From: Paracoccus sp. (in: a-proteobacteria)
GTDB taxonomy: Bacteria; Pseudomonadota; Alphaproteobacteria; Rhodobacterales; Rhodobacteraceae
DNA: 64,000 nt
NCBI RefSeq assembly: GCF_030538655.1
Contig: NZ_JAUNTO010000004.1
Span: 104,569-168,568, forward strand
Direction: 5' to 3'
Positions 47,841-57,274 of this stretch are shown one piece after another. Positions within the stretch are counted from its first letter, which is position 1; each line of letters starts with the position of its first letter. Both the position numbers and the translations under genes were made by a program. Below the pieces are notes generated by a model that did no database searches, was not told where the DNA came from, and worked only from the letters and a program-made list of their open reading frames with translations.

Positions 47841-49181
47841 TCAGCCAAAGATAAAATCCGAAGCGTCGATCAGGCTGTGGTCTGTATTGAGCAGGGTAAT
47901 GCTGTCGCTGCCATAAGTGATTTTAGTCAGGTAACTGGTCCCCTGAATATCCAGATCGTCAAAGCTTTTCGCCCCCGACCGAAAGATAATCTGGTCGATC
48001 CCGTTTTGGAAATCCATGATCTGATCCTGACCGTCGCCCTTGGAAAAGACAAAGCGATCCGCACCAGCGCCACCTGTCAGCAGGTCATTGCCACGACCGC
48101 CGATTAAAATATCGTTGCCCGCGCCACCTTCCAGAATATCGCGCCCGGCCCCGCCATCCAGCGAATCGTGGCCCGCACCGCCGCGCAGCGTATCATTATT
48201 GGCCCCGCCGCGCAGGGTGTCCTTACCCGCACCGCCAATCAGAATGTCATCCCCCGCGCAGCCATACAGCAGGTCATCGCCGCGGCCGCCGTCCAGCGAC
48301 TCGCGACCGTAGCCCCCCAGCAGGGTATCATTCACGTCACCGCCCAAAAGCGTGTCATTCCCGATGCCGCCGTCCAATCGGTCATTCCCGATACCGCCAT
48401 TCAGCAGGTCATAACCGGCCCCACCCAGTAACGTGTCATTGCCGGCCCCGCCCAGCAAGGTATCATTTCCGGCCCCGCCAAAGATCCAGTCATTCCCGGC
48501 CCTGCCGTCGATGTGATTGGCGTCTGTATTGCCCGTCAGCCGGTCTGCGCCGCCAGTTCCGATCAATGATTCGATGCCGGACAGCTTGACTGAAGCGCCA
48601 TTTCCCAACGATTGCACCGCTGTAGAGGCAAGGCTGACGGTCACGCCTGTATTGCCCGCGATGCGCAAGACATCGACGCCCGCGCCGCCATCAATCACAT
48701 CATGGCCGCTGCTGGTGATAAAGGTATCATTTCCCGTGCCGCCGAACAGCCGGTCATCCCCCGCGCCGCCGTTGATTGTGTCATCCCCCGCGCCGCCATA
48801 GATCAGGTCGTTGCCGGTCCCGCCGTCAATCCGGTCATGCCCCCTGCCGGCATCGATGACATCATTCCCGGCAGAGCCGGTGATCACATCATTTCCTGCG
48901 GTGATCCGTTGAAGGAAAGGCAGCAGGTTGCCAGTCATCATTGCCGTTTCCGCCCAGTCCCCACCGACGCTGAAACGAAACCCCTTCATTTCGACGGTTT
49001 TGACGCCGTTCACGTAAATATCCAGATCGCGCATCGAATCATCAAAATACGAGGTTGCTCGCAGTTTTATGCCGCCAGCGTAATAGACCCAGCCGTCGAT
49101 CAGCCCATCCTCGAAATCCAGAAAATGAAAATTCGTCTTTGCCGTCAGATTCATCGGCTTGAGGAATGTGATTTGTGACAT
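47841..49181 (-). CDS. RTX calcium-binding repeat protein
   Basis: 446 residues. The first ~90 residues are a non-repeat domain (NFHFLDFEDGLIDGWVYYAG). From about residue 95 onward there are about 25 nonapeptide repeats of the GGxGxDxLx type, in two blocks split by a spacer with VTVSLASTAVQSLGNG. The C-terminus (DQIIFRSGAKSFDDLDIQG and a hydrophobic end) is a typical type I secretion signal region. It should be exported and bind Ca2+ as a beta-roll. No type I secretion genes are nearby. No enzymatic domain is visible. Confidence 0.85.
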   Translation of the reverse strand: MSQITFLKPMNLTAKTNFHFLDFEDGLIDGWVYYAGGIKLRATSYFDDSMRDLDIYVNGVKTVEMKGFRFSVGGDWAETAMMTGNLLPFLQRITAGNDVITGSAGNDVIDAGRGHDRIDGGTGNDLIYGGAGDDTINGGAGDDRLFGGTGNDTFITSSGHDVIDGGAGVDVLRIAGNTGVTVSLASTAVQSLGNGASVKLSGIESLIGTGGADRLTGNTDANHIDGRAGNDWIFGGAGNDTLLGGAGNDTLLGGAGYDLLNGGIGNDRLDGGIGNDTLLGGDVNDTLLGGYGRESLDGGRGDDLLYGCAGDDILIGGAGKDTLRGGANNDTLRGGAGHDSLDGGAGRDILEGGAGNDILIGGRGNDLLTGGAGADRFVFSKGDGQDQIMDFQNGIDQIIFRSGAKSFDDLDIQGTSYLTKITYGSDSITLLNTDHSLIDASDFIFG

Positions 49182-49265
49182 GGAACGCCCCGTGAATATA
49201 AAAGGATGTTTCGCAGGTAACACATCGCACTGCCCGACGTCGCCCATATAATACACGGGATTTTA

Positions 49266-49294
49266 ATGAAAAAGGCCGCCCCAAAAGGGCGGCC
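49266..49294 (-). terminator. Rho-independent terminator of rpsD
   Basis: On the minus strand: stem GGCCGCCC / GGGCGGCC, loop of five bases, then a T-run (TTTTTCATT). It lies 24 bases past the rpsD stop. Confidence 0.85.
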
Positions 49295-49317
49295 CTGCAA
49301 CAGTGATCTGAAAAAGA

Positions 49318-49938
49318 TCAGTTTTTCGCGTAATATTCGACGACCAGGTTCGGCTCCATCACCACGGCGAAGGGCACATCGCCCAGGGCGGGGGTGCGCA
49401 CGAAGGTGGCGGTCAGCTTGTTGGTGTCAACGTCCAGGTAATCCGGGATGTCACGCTCGCCCGAGGCGATGGCTTCCAGCACCAGCGCCATCTGGCGCGA
49501 ACGCTCGCGCACCGAGATCACGTCGCCTTCTTTGACGCGATAGGACGCGATGTTCACCTTTTTACCGTTCACTTCTACGTGGCCGTGGTTCACGAACTGG
49601 CGGGCGGCGAAGATGGTCGGCACGAACTTGGCGCGGTAAACCACGGCGTCCAGGCGACGCTCCAGCAGGCCGATCAGGTTTTCGCCGGTGTCACCGCGCA
49701 CACGCTCGGCCTCGGCATAGATGCGGCGGAACTGTTTTTCGGTCAGGTCGCCGTAATGACCCTTCAGCTTTTGCTTGGCGCGCAGCTGGGTGCCGAAATC
49801 CGACAGTTTGTTCTTGCGGCGCTGACCGTGCTGGCCGGGGCCGTATTCGCGGCGGTTCACCGGGGATTTGGCGCGGCCCCAGATGTTTTCGCCCATGCGG
49901 CGGTCGATTTTGTATTTGGCAGCGGTGCGTTTGGTCAT
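49318..49938 (-). CDS. rpsD: 30S ribosomal protein S4
   Basis: 206 residues, the full length for S4. The N-terminus [20 protein letters not shown] and the S4 RNA-binding domain ([40 protein letters not shown]) are clear. It binds 16S rRNA and nucleates assembly of the small subunit. Here it is monocistronic, outside the alpha operon, as is usual in alphaproteobacteria. A strong terminator follows it. Confidence 0.98.
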   Translation of the reverse strand: MTKRTAAKYKIDRRMGENIWGRAKSPVNRREYGPGQHGQRRKNKLSDFGTQLRAKQKLKGHYGDLTEKQFRRIYAEAERVRGDTGENLIGLLERRLDAVVYRAKFVPTIFAARQFVNHGHVEVNGKKVNIASYRVKEGDVISVRERSRQMALVLEAIASGERDIPDYLDVDTNKLTATFVRTPALGDVPFAVVMEPNLVVEYYAKN

Positions 49939-50071
49939 CGCTGATCTCCTTCATTTCAGTTACAGAAGGGCGTTGTCCTTTCCCCTTTCGGGGCGACAGG
50001 CATCCCCTTGCAGGGGCCGCCAACACCAAAGAAGCCGCGCTTATAGCGGGGTTTACGGCACTGTCAACCGC

Positions 50072-51283
50072 TCAGTCGCGCAGTTGCCGCATCAGGATCA
50101 GCGCCAGCGTGGAACAGATCAGCGTCGCCGCCACGGCGGGCAGGGCAGTGCCGTTATACAGCAATCCGACCGGCGCGGCGATCAGCACAGATGCCAGCGT
50201 GGACAGCGCCGCCACAATCGACGCCGCCATCCCCGCGATATGCCCCATCCGCTGCAAGGCCAGTGCGTTCAGGTTGCCAAAGGTGACACCGGCCATAAAG
50301 AACACGCTGACCGCCCAGATAAAGAACAGCGGAAAGGTCAGGTTGCCAGTCAGCACCAGCATCAGCGCGATCCCCGACATGACAACCTGCATCGCATAGG
50401 CCCATGCCGCGATCCGCCGCATCCCGATGGTCATCACATATTTAGCATTCAGGATCGTGCCGATCCCGGACAACAGTGCCATTGCCGCAAACCAGGCCGG
50501 GAACTGCGCACCCTTGCCATAAGCCTCGCCGAACAGTTGCTGGGCAGAACTCAGCAGGCCGAACATCTGCGCAAAACCCAGTGTCAGAACCAGCGTGGAC
50601 AGCATCACCTGCCGGTCGGCCAGCACCTCGCGCGCGCCTGCGATCAGCAGTGGCAGACGCAGCGGACGACGGTTGGCGGGCGGCAGGGTCTCGGGCTGGC
50701 GGATGTTCAGCCACAGGCTGCCCACGATGGCGAACAGCACGAAGGCGACGAACACCCCATGCCAGCCCGCCATCCAGATGATGCCCTGCCCAAGCGCCGG
50801 GGCCATGGCCGGGATCAGAATAAAGATCATCATCACGAAAGACGAAATCCGCGCCATTTCACGGCCTTCGTAAAGATCGCGCACCAGTGCCAGCCCGACA
50901 ATACGCGGCGCGGCCGAGCCGATGCCTTGCACGAAACGGGCGATCAGCAGCGCCTCCAGCGTATTGGCAAAGATCGCGGCGGTGGCGGCCAGTCCAAAGA
51001 TGATGAAGCCGAGTGTGATCGTCAGCTTGCGTCCGATAGCATCGGCAATCGGCCCGGCGAACAGCGTGCCAACCCCCATGCCACCCACAAACGAGGTCAG
51101 CACCAGTTGCGCGCGGTTGACGTTATCGGGCGTCACGGCCAGCGCGATTTCGGGCAAGGCGGGCAGCATCGCGTCGATGGAAAAGGCGACAGTGGCAAAC
51201 AGGAACGCCAGCATCGCAATGAATTCCGGCAGCGGCAGGCGTCGCACGGCGGGGGTGGGCTGAGGCATGTTCTGATCTTTCAT
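50072..51283 (-). CDS. MFS drug exporter, Bcr/CflA family
   Basis: About 403 residues with 12 membrane helices. The MFS loop motif GPIADAIGRKLTITLG and the N-terminal FLFATVAFSIDAMLPALPEIA (with a membrane Asp) are typical of the Bcr/CflA drug:H+ antiporters. The ATG at 51283 is used; one at 51268 is equally likely. It probably exports small toxic compounds. It is a single gene, divergent from the secreted protein at 51400. Confidence 0.88.
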   Translation of the reverse strand: MKDQNMPQPTPAVRRLPLPEFIAMLAFLFATVAFSIDAMLPALPEIALAVTPDNVNRAQLVLTSFVGGMGVGTLFAGPIADAIGRKLTITLGFIIFGLAATAAIFANTLEALLIARFVQGIGSAAPRIVGLALVRDLYEGREMARISSFVMMIFILIPAMAPALGQGIIWMAGWHGVFVAFVLFAIVGSLWLNIRQPETLPPANRRPLRLPLLIAGAREVLADRQVMLSTLVLTLGFAQMFGLLSSAQQLFGEAYGKGAQFPAWFAAMALLSGIGTILNAKYVMTIGMRRIAAWAYAMQVVMSGIALMLVLTGNLTFPLFFIWAVSVFFMAGVTFGNLNALALQRMGHIAGMAASIVAALSTLASVLIAAPVGLLYNGTALPAVAATLICSTLALILMRQLRD

Positions 51284-51399
51284 TAAGTCGCGCAGAATTG
51301 GGGTGGATTCGCGTCGGGTCAAGCCCTTGCGGATAGGGCTTGCGATTTCAGATAAAAATAGTCAGAAATGATATATCGCATGGAATGGAGGTTCCCCAG

Positions 51400-51744
51400 A
51401 TGCGTTTTGCCCTGACATTCGCCATTGTCGCCGGTCTTTCTGGGCCTGCATTTGCCTCGCAACCGGGCGAGGCCGAACATTCCGCGCCGAAGGTCCATGA
51501 AACGATCCACGACGCCCCACAGCGCCCGGTGCCAATGGCGGTGATGACCTATATGGATTTCGAACCTGCCGTGACCCATGCCGATCTGGCCGAATGTCCG
51601 CCAGCCATTGCGCAGCCCGGTCAGTTCTGCCGCGTCACCCTGTCAGGCGAAAGCCTGCATGTGTTCATCTTCAGCGAGGATGGCGACCAGCCCTTGCAGG
51701 GTGTTGTCGAATATCCGATGGATACGATCAGGTTCCCTGACTAA
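51400..51744 (+). CDS. Small secreted protein, hypothetical
   Basis: 114 residues with a signal peptide (about 1-19, AFASQ cleavage). The mature part has two cysteines (ECPPAI and FCRVTL) likely in a disulfide, and a beta-rich end (SLHVFIFSEDGDQPL). TGGAGG stands 8 bases before the ATG. It overlaps the convergent FrnE gene by 17 bases. No family is recognised. Confidence 0.75.
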   Translation: MRFALTFAIVAGLSGPAFASQPGEAEHSAPKVHETIHDAPQRPVPMAVMTYMDFEPAVTHADLAECPPAIAQPGQFCRVTLSGESLHVFIFSEDGDQPLQGVVEYPMDTIRFPD

Positions 51745-52348
51745 GATCGTCGATCACCCGCCGCCACAGATCAGCAGGCTGTGCCCCCGCGACAGCGTGC
51801 TGATCGGCCACGATAAAGGTCGGGACGGAACTGATCCCCTTTTCTCGCGCATGGGCTTCGCGCGCGGCCACCGTGTCGCGGTCAGCGTCCGAGGCCAGCA
51901 GGCGGGCGACCATATCGCGATCCATGCCGGCATCAGCGGCGATCCCGGTCAGCACGGCGGGGTCGCCAATGTCGCGGGCCTGTTCCCAATGGGCGCGCAC
52001 CAGCCCCGACATGACAGCGGATTGCGCGCCCTCGACCCCGGCCCAATGCAGTAGCCGGTGGGCGTCGGTCGTGTCAGGTTCGCGCGGCGAGGGGTTCAGA
52101 TGCAGCCCAAGTTCGGCGGCGCGGGCGGCCATCGGTGCCTCGATCTCGTCCACGCGGTCGCCGAACTTGGCGCGCAGGTATTCCGCCCGATCCATGCCGC
52201 CGCGTGGCATCTGCGGGTTCAGGCGGAACGGGTGATAGGCGATACTGAACGGATGATCTGGGCGGCTGTCCAGCGCGCGCGACAGCTCGGCCAGCCCGAT
52301 CCAGCACCACGGACATACGGGGTCAGCGAAAATATCAAGGCGGATCAT
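51728..52348 (-). CDS. DsbA-family oxidoreductase (FrnE-like)
   Basis: 206 residues, thioredoxin fold with the CPWC motif (Cys12, Cys15) in the N-terminal strand and a helical insertion. The VCPWCWIG start and GISSVPTFIVADQHAVAGAQ end match FrnE-type cytoplasmic DsbA proteins, which lack a signal peptide. It may act as a thiol isomerase. Its start overlaps the acyl-CoA ligase stop (ATGA), so the two are one unit. Confidence 0.87.
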   Translation of the reverse strand: MIRLDIFADPVCPWCWIGLAELSRALDSRPDHPFSIAYHPFRLNPQMPRGGMDRAEYLRAKFGDRVDEIEAPMAARAAELGLHLNPSPREPDTTDAHRLLHWAGVEGAQSAVMSGLVRAHWEQARDIGDPAVLTGIAADAGMDRDMVARLLASDADRDTVAAREAHAREKGISSVPTFIVADQHAVAGAQPADLWRRVIDDLSQGT

Positions 52349-53820
52349 GGGGTTTCCTTCGATGGCTGAGGCCAGTTCTCGCGCAGGGCGCGGCGGTTGA
52401 TTTTGCCCGTGGGCGTGCGCGGCAGTGCATTGATGCTCACAAAGGCACGTGGCTGCTTGTAACGCGCCAGCGCGGTTTCGGACAGGGCGCGCAGATCGCC
52501 CTCGGTCGCCGGGCCGGTCCAGAAGGCGGCGATAAAGCTGGTGCCCGATGGCGCGGCAATTTCCGCCGCCGCCACATCGCCCGCGCCGGGATGGGTGGCC
52601 AGAACCTCCTCGATTTCGGCGGGGGCGACGCGATAGCCACCCGCGTTCATGATGTCGTCGGCGCGCCCGTTCAGCGTGATGGCACCCTGATCGTCCATCG
52701 CCGCCTGATCGCCGGTCAGAAACCAGTCGCCCAAAAATTTTGATTCCGTTTCATCGGGTTGCCCAAGGTATCCCAGAAACAACCCCGGATCGTCGCGCCG
52801 CACCGCCAACGCGCCGGGCTGGCCGGGTGGCAGAGGCGTGCCATCATCGCCCAATACCGCGACATGGCGGCCCCGCTGCGGATAACCCGCCGTGCCGGGC
52901 GGGGCCGGACGTGCCGGGCTGCCTGACAGAAAGGTGGAACATTCTGACATTCCCATCGCTTCGTGCAGGTCGGTGCCGGTGCGGTCCTGCCACGCAAGGC
53001 GCAGCGCCGGGTCCAGCCGCTCGCCCGCGGTCAGCCCGTGGCGCAGTTCGGGCCAGGCGGACCAATCGGCGCGCAGCATTCGCCGGAATACACCGGGGGC
53101 CGCCGCCAGAATACTGGCCCCGTGCCGACGCGCCAACAGCGGGATCTGTTCCAATGCCACCCCCTGCGCCGGGATCAGCGCGCTGGCCCCCATCGTCCAC
53201 GGGTCCATCAGCCCGGTGCCCAAGGTGAATGTCCAGTTAAAGGCCCCGGCGTGCAGCAGCCGGTCGGTCGGGCGCAACCCATACCAGCCCTCGAACATCA
53301 TTTGCCGGGCCAAAATTGCACGATGCGCATGGGCAACAGCGCGCGGCTGGCCCGACGAACCCGAGGTATAAACGATATAAGCCAGCCGATCCGCGTCGCC
53401 TTGCGCGAAACCCGCAGGAGGCAAGGCGGCGAATCCGGCAATATCTGATTCGTGCAGCATCGGCAGGTCACGGTCGGGCAGCGCCACTCCGTCGCCCATC
53501 ACCACCATTGCGGGGGCGATCTGATCGGCGATCCGCGTCACCTCGCGCATGGTCAGCATGGCCGAGGTCGGCACCGGCACAATCCCCGCCGCAATCGCAC
53601 CTAGATAAACCACGGGAAACGCAGGTGTATTGCCAAGCCGCATCAACAGCCGGTCGCCCGGCACCAGCCCCGCCCGCAGCAGGCCGGTGGCACAGCCCAG
53701 CACCGCAGCCCGCAACCGACCATGTGACCAGCGGTCCGCCCGGCTGGGGCCCACAACCGACATGGCGAGCTTGTCCGGGCAGTCCAGCCCCGCCCGCAGC
53801 ACATATTCGGCAAGATTCAT
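52345..53820 (-). CDS. Acyl-CoA synthetase (AMP-forming ligase)
   Basis: 491 residues. The AMP-binding motif is VYTSGSSGQPRAVAHAH. An LxGxxYR-type region is present (LNGRADDIMNAGGYRVAPAEIE), and the C-terminal catalytic Lys lies in RTPTGKINRRALR. It looks like a benzoate-CoA- or short/medium-chain acyl-CoA-ligase type. The substrate is not readable. The frame stays open upstream; a GTG at 53838 is possible. It precedes frnE-like with an ATGA overlap. Confidence 0.87.
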   Translation of the reverse strand: MNLAEYVLRAGLDCPDKLAMSVVGPSRADRWSHGRLRAAVLGCATGLLRAGLVPGDRLLMRLGNTPAFPVVYLGAIAAGIVPVPTSAMLTMREVTRIADQIAPAMVVMGDGVALPDRDLPMLHESDIAGFAALPPAGFAQGDADRLAYIVYTSGSSGQPRAVAHAHRAILARQMMFEGWYGLRPTDRLLHAGAFNWTFTLGTGLMDPWTMGASALIPAQGVALEQIPLLARRHGASILAAAPGVFRRMLRADWSAWPELRHGLTAGERLDPALRLAWQDRTGTDLHEAMGMSECSTFLSGSPARPAPPGTAGYPQRGRHVAVLGDDGTPLPPGQPGALAVRRDDPGLFLGYLGQPDETESKFLGDWFLTGDQAAMDDQGAITLNGRADDIMNAGGYRVAPAEIEEVLATHPGAGDVAAAEIAAPSGTSFIAAFWTGPATEGDLRALSETALARYKQPRAFVSINALPRTPTGKINRRALRENWPQPSKETP

Positions 53821-53878
53821 GGCTTGTTGCTTGTCCACATCCCCATTCCGACAGTGCCGCAGACACGGTGCTGCCAAT

Positions 53879-53927
53879 AAAAAAACGGCCCGCAAGCGCA
53901 GGCCGTTCCCGTTGGCCTGACGGCCAA
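53879..53927 (-). terminator. Terminator of the cold-shock gene
   Basis: On the minus strand, two stacked hairpins: TTGGCC / GGCCAA right after the stop, then AACGGCC / GGCCGTT followed by TTTTTTATT. The second is a strong rho-independent terminator. Confidence 0.8.
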
Positions 53928-53930
53928 AAA

Positions 53931-54137
53931 TCAGAGCAGTTTCAGGTCCGAAGCCGAAGCGCGGCCATCACGGCCCGATTGCAGCTCGTACTCGATTTTC
54001 TGGTTGTCTTTCAGGCCGGTCAGACCGGCGCGCTCGACCGCCGAGATGTGCACGAACACATCTTTGCCGCCGTCATCAGGGGCGATGAAACCATAGCCCT
54101 TCGTCGTGTTAAACCATTTGACCGTTCCGGTGGCCAT
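53931..54137 (-). CDS. Cold-shock protein (CspA family)
   Basis: 68 residues, a single cold-shock domain. RNP1 (KGYGFI) and RNP2 (VFVHIS) are intact. It binds single-stranded RNA/DNA and can act as an RNA chaperone. AGGAGAG stands before the ATG. The 200-base space upstream, up to the thrS stop, holds no gene and may include a long 5' leader, as is common for csp genes. Confidence 0.96.
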   Translation of the reverse strand: MATGTVKWFNTTKGYGFIAPDDGGKDVFVHISAVERAGLTGLKDNQKIEYELQSGRDGRASASDLKLL

Positions 54138-54340
54138 GTCCGTCTCTCCTTCAAATCATCCCCTTGCGTCATGCACGGGGCCGTGCAGCCTGTCTTTCGG
54201 TCGTCCGGCTGCCCCGTATCGGAGGAGGCGGTAGAAAGTTTGCTCACGCGGGGGAAGCATGAACGATTCGTTAATAAAGGCAAGCGAAAACGGTGCCTGC
54301 ATCATCTGCGGGCATCGCTCTGTTACGTTTAAAGCACCAT

Positions 54341-56290
54341 TCAGCGCAGATCCGGTGGTGTCGCCTCGGCCTTCAGGTCGCTGATGGCCTGATCCAGCGG
54401 CAGGGTGCGGCTGCCTTGCTGGTCAAGGCGGCGGATGGATACGCTGCAGTCCTCGACCTCTTTCATGCCGATGGCCATGATCGCGGGGACTTTGCCGACG
54501 GAATGTTCGCGCACCTTGTAGTTGATCTTTTCGTTCCGCGTATCGGCCTCGGCCCGGATACCTGCGGCGCGCAGGGCGGTGACGATTTCCTGAACATAGT
54601 CATCCGCCCCCGACACAATCGAGGCCACGACGACTTGACGCGGGGCCAGCCAGAACGGCAGCTTGCCGGCGTAGTTTTCGATCAGAATGCCAATGAAGCG
54701 TTCAAACGACCCCAGCACCGCACGGTGCATCATGACGGGGCGGTGCTTGGCCCCGTCCTCGCCGATATATTCGGCATCCAGACGCACCGGCATGTTGAAA
54801 TCGGCCTGGAACGTGCCGCATTGCCATTCGCGGCCAATCGCGTCGGTCAGTTTGAAATCCAGCTTGGGACCATAGAAAGCACCGTCGCCGGGGGCGATTT
54901 CATAGGCATATCCCGCGCTTTCGATGGCGGCGGCAAGGGCGGTTTCGGCCTTGTCCCACACCTCGTCCGAACCCACGCGCACATCGGGGCGGGTGGACAG
55001 TTTGATGTCGAATTTCTCGAACCCCAGATCGCGATAGACCGAGGACAGCAGCGCCAGAAAGCCCGCTGTTTCGGATTCGATCTGATCCTCGGTGCAGAAA
55101 ATATGCGCGTCGTCCTGCACGAACCCGCGCACCCGCATCAGCCCGTGCATCGACCCCGAGGATTCGTAACGGTGGCACGAACCAAACTCGGCCAGCCGCA
55201 GCGGCAGTTCGCGGTAGGATTTTAGGCCCTGATTATAGACCTGCACATGGCAGGGGCAGTTCATCGGTTTCAGCGCGTTGGTGCGTTTTTCACGGGCGCC
55301 TTCCTCGTCGACTTCGACGAGGAACATGTTTTCGCGGTAAGCCTCCCAATGGCCGGATTTTTCCCACAGGATGCGGTCAACCACCTGCGGCGTCTTGATT
55401 TCCTTGTAACCGGCGGCGGTCAGGCGGCGGCGCATATATGCCTCTAGCTCGCGGTAGATCGACCAGCCGTTCGGGTGCCAGAAGACCATGCCGGGCGCTT
55501 CTTCCTGAAAGTGGAACAGCTCCATTTCCCGGCCCAGCTTGCGGTGGTCGCGTTTGGCGGCCTCTTCCAGCATGGTCAGATGCGCCTTCAGGTCGTCGCG
55601 ATTGCGGAAGGCGACGCCGTAGATGCGTTGCAGCATGGGGCGCGACGCGTCGCCCAGCCAATAGGCGCCGGCCACATGGGTCAGGCGAAAGGCGTCGGCG
55701 GGGACTTGGCCGGTGTGTTGCAGATGCGGGCCGCGGCAGAGGTCTTGCCATTCGCCGTGCCAATACATCCGCAGATCCTCGCCTTCGGGGATGCGGTCGA
55801 TCAGCTCGATTTTGAACGGCTCGTCCCGGTCCTTGTAATAGGCGATGGCGCGGTCGCGGTCCCAGACCTCGGTGCGGACGGGATCGCGGGCGGCGATGAT
55901 CTGTTTCATCCGCTGCTCGATCTGGCCGAGGTCTTCGGGGGTGAAGGGTTCCGCGCGGTCGAAGTCATAGAACCAGCCGAAATCGCGGACCGGGCCGATG
56001 GTGACTTTGACATCGGGCCAGATGTCCTGCACGGCGCGGGCCATGATATGGGCCAGATCGTGGCGGATCAGTTCCAGCGCCGGTTCTGCGTCCTTCATCG
56101 TGTTGATGGCGATGGGGCCGCTTTGCGTGATCGGCCAGGCAAGGTCGATGTGCTGGCCGTTCAGGCTGGCGCTGATTGCGTTTTTCGCAAGGCTGGGGGC
56201 GATAGAGGCGGCGACCTCGGCGGCGGTGACGCCTGCGGGATAATCGCGTGCATTGCCATCGGGAAAGGTCAGGGTGATCTGGTCGGCCAT
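54341..56290 (-). CDS. thrS: Threonyl-tRNA synthetase
   Basis: 649 residues. Full length: the TGS domain (about 1-65), an editing domain with [12 protein letters not shown] (HxxxH) and its later Cys-His pair, the class II core with the zinc Cys in MNCPCHVQ, and the anticodon-binding domain at the C-terminus. It charges tRNA-Thr and removes mischarged Ser. No T-box is expected or seen. It is divergent from the hydrolase at 56449. Confidence 0.98.
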   Translation of the reverse strand: MADQITLTFPDGNARDYPAGVTAAEVAASIAPSLAKNAISASLNGQHIDLAWPITQSGPIAINTMKDAEPALELIRHDLAHIMARAVQDIWPDVKVTIGPVRDFGWFYDFDRAEPFTPEDLGQIEQRMKQIIAARDPVRTEVWDRDRAIAYYKDRDEPFKIELIDRIPEGEDLRMYWHGEWQDLCRGPHLQHTGQVPADAFRLTHVAGAYWLGDASRPMLQRIYGVAFRNRDDLKAHLTMLEEAAKRDHRKLGREMELFHFQEEAPGMVFWHPNGWSIYRELEAYMRRRLTAAGYKEIKTPQVVDRILWEKSGHWEAYRENMFLVEVDEEGAREKRTNALKPMNCPCHVQVYNQGLKSYRELPLRLAEFGSCHRYESSGSMHGLMRVRGFVQDDAHIFCTEDQIESETAGFLALLSSVYRDLGFEKFDIKLSTRPDVRVGSDEVWDKAETALAAAIESAGYAYEIAPGDGAFYGPKLDFKLTDAIGREWQCGTFQADFNMPVRLDAEYIGEDGAKHRPVMMHRAVLGSFERFIGILIENYAGKLPFWLAPRQVVVASIVSGADDYVQEIVTALRAAGIRAEADTRNEKINYKVREHSVGKVPAIMAIGMKEVEDCSVSIRRLDQQGSRTLPLDQAISDLKAEATPPDLR

Positions 56291-56393
56291 GATCTGGCTC
56301 CTCGTCGGTTTGGCGGCTACGGGGCGCCCGGTTGCGGGTATGTGCTTGCCTCTTGCGGGCTGATGCGGGGAAAGTCAACATGGGTGCCCAAAG

Positions 56394-56435
56394 CCGGGGG
56401 CGCGTCGCCCCCCGGACCCCCAGAGGATATTTAGA
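56394..56435 (-). repeat. Intergenic repeat copy C (inverted)
   Basis: On the minus strand: TTTCTAAATATCCTCTGGGG, then a G/C hairpin (CCGGGGGGCG / CGCCCCCGG, one bulged base). It is the same core-plus-hairpin arrangement as at 47769. Here it sits between the divergent thrS and alpha/beta hydrolase genes, about 14 bases before the hydrolase start, so it is in the hydrolase leader. Confidence 0.5.
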
Positions 56436-56448
56436 AACGAAAGACGTC

Positions 56449-57198
56449 ATGACCGAGTTTTTTGAGGGGCCGCAGGGGCGGCGGATCGCTTATCACCAGT
56501 TGGACGGGCAGGGACCGGGTGTGGTGTTTCTGGGTGGGTTTCGGTCGGATATGACCGGGACCAAGGCCATGGCGCTGGAGGCATGGGCGCAGCGTAAGGG
56601 GCGGGCATTTTTGCGGCTGGACTATTCCGGCCACGGGCAATCGTCGGGGGTATTCGAGGATGGTGGCATCGGCGACTGGTTCGAGGACGCGGCGGCGCTG
56701 ATCGAAGCCGTGACCGAGGGGCCGCAGGTTCTGGTCGGGTCATCCATGGGCGGTTGGATCGCGCTGTTGCTGGCGCGGCGGATGCCGGGGCGGATTGCCG
56801 GGATGGTGACGATTGCGGCGGCGCCCGATTTTACGGAGCAGGGGTTCTGGTCCAGCTTTGACGAAGCGCAGCGGGCGCGGTTGATGCAGGATGGCAAGCT
56901 GGCGCTGGCCAGCGACTATTCCGATGAACCCTATGTCATCACGCGGCGGCTGATTGTGGACGGGCGGGATCATCTGGTGATGCGTCAGCCGCTGTCGTTG
57001 CCATTCCCGGTGCGGTTCCTGCAAGGGACGGCGGATGAGGATGTGCCGATGCAATGGGCGTTGGATCTGCTGCATCATGCCGAGGGCGATGATCTGCGTC
57101 TGGCGCTGGTCAAGGGGGCGGACCATCGTTTTTCCAGCGATGACTGCCTGGCGCTGATCGAACAGTCGGTGGCCGAGGTTCTGGACCGGATCGGATAG
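56449..57198 (+). CDS. Alpha/beta-fold hydrolase
   Basis: 249 residues. The nucleophile elbow GSSMGGW (Ser), the oxyanion-region DYSGHGQSSG, and late Asp (GTADEDVPMQWA) and His (GADHRFS) form a complete triad. It resembles ABHD10-type (carboxyl)esterases. Cytoplasmic. Substrate unknown. The PHA depolymerase gene is convergent downstream, and a shared hairpin separates them. Confidence 0.87.
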   Translation: MTEFFEGPQGRRIAYHQLDGQGPGVVFLGGFRSDMTGTKAMALEAWAQRKGRAFLRLDYSGHGQSSGVFEDGGIGDWFEDAAALIEAVTEGPQVLVGSSMGGWIALLLARRMPGRIAGMVTIAAAPDFTEQGFWSSFDEAQRARLMQDGKLALASDYSDEPYVITRRLIVDGRDHLVMRQPLSLPFPVRFLQGTADEDVPMQWALDLLHHAEGDDLRLALVKGADHRFSSDDCLALIEQSVAEVLDRIG

Positions 57199-57225
57199 GC
57201 CAGGGCAGGGGCATGGCGAAATGCA

Positions 57226-57250
57226 AAGGGCGCGGTTTTGCCGCGCCCTT
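57226..57250. terminator. Bidirectional terminator between hydrolase and phaZ
   Basis: Perfect 10-bp stem AAGGGCGCGG / CCGCGCCCTT with a TTTTG loop, between the convergent stops at 57198 and 57275. Confidence 0.7.
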
Positions 57251-57274
57251 GTATTCATGATCTGTCTGTTGCGG

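Noticed and set aside
48040-48900. Long plus-strand open frames and tandem DNA repeats suggesting a CRISPR or satellite array
   Set aside because: The periodicity is 27 bases and is fully explained by the nonapeptide repeats of the minus-strand RTX gene.
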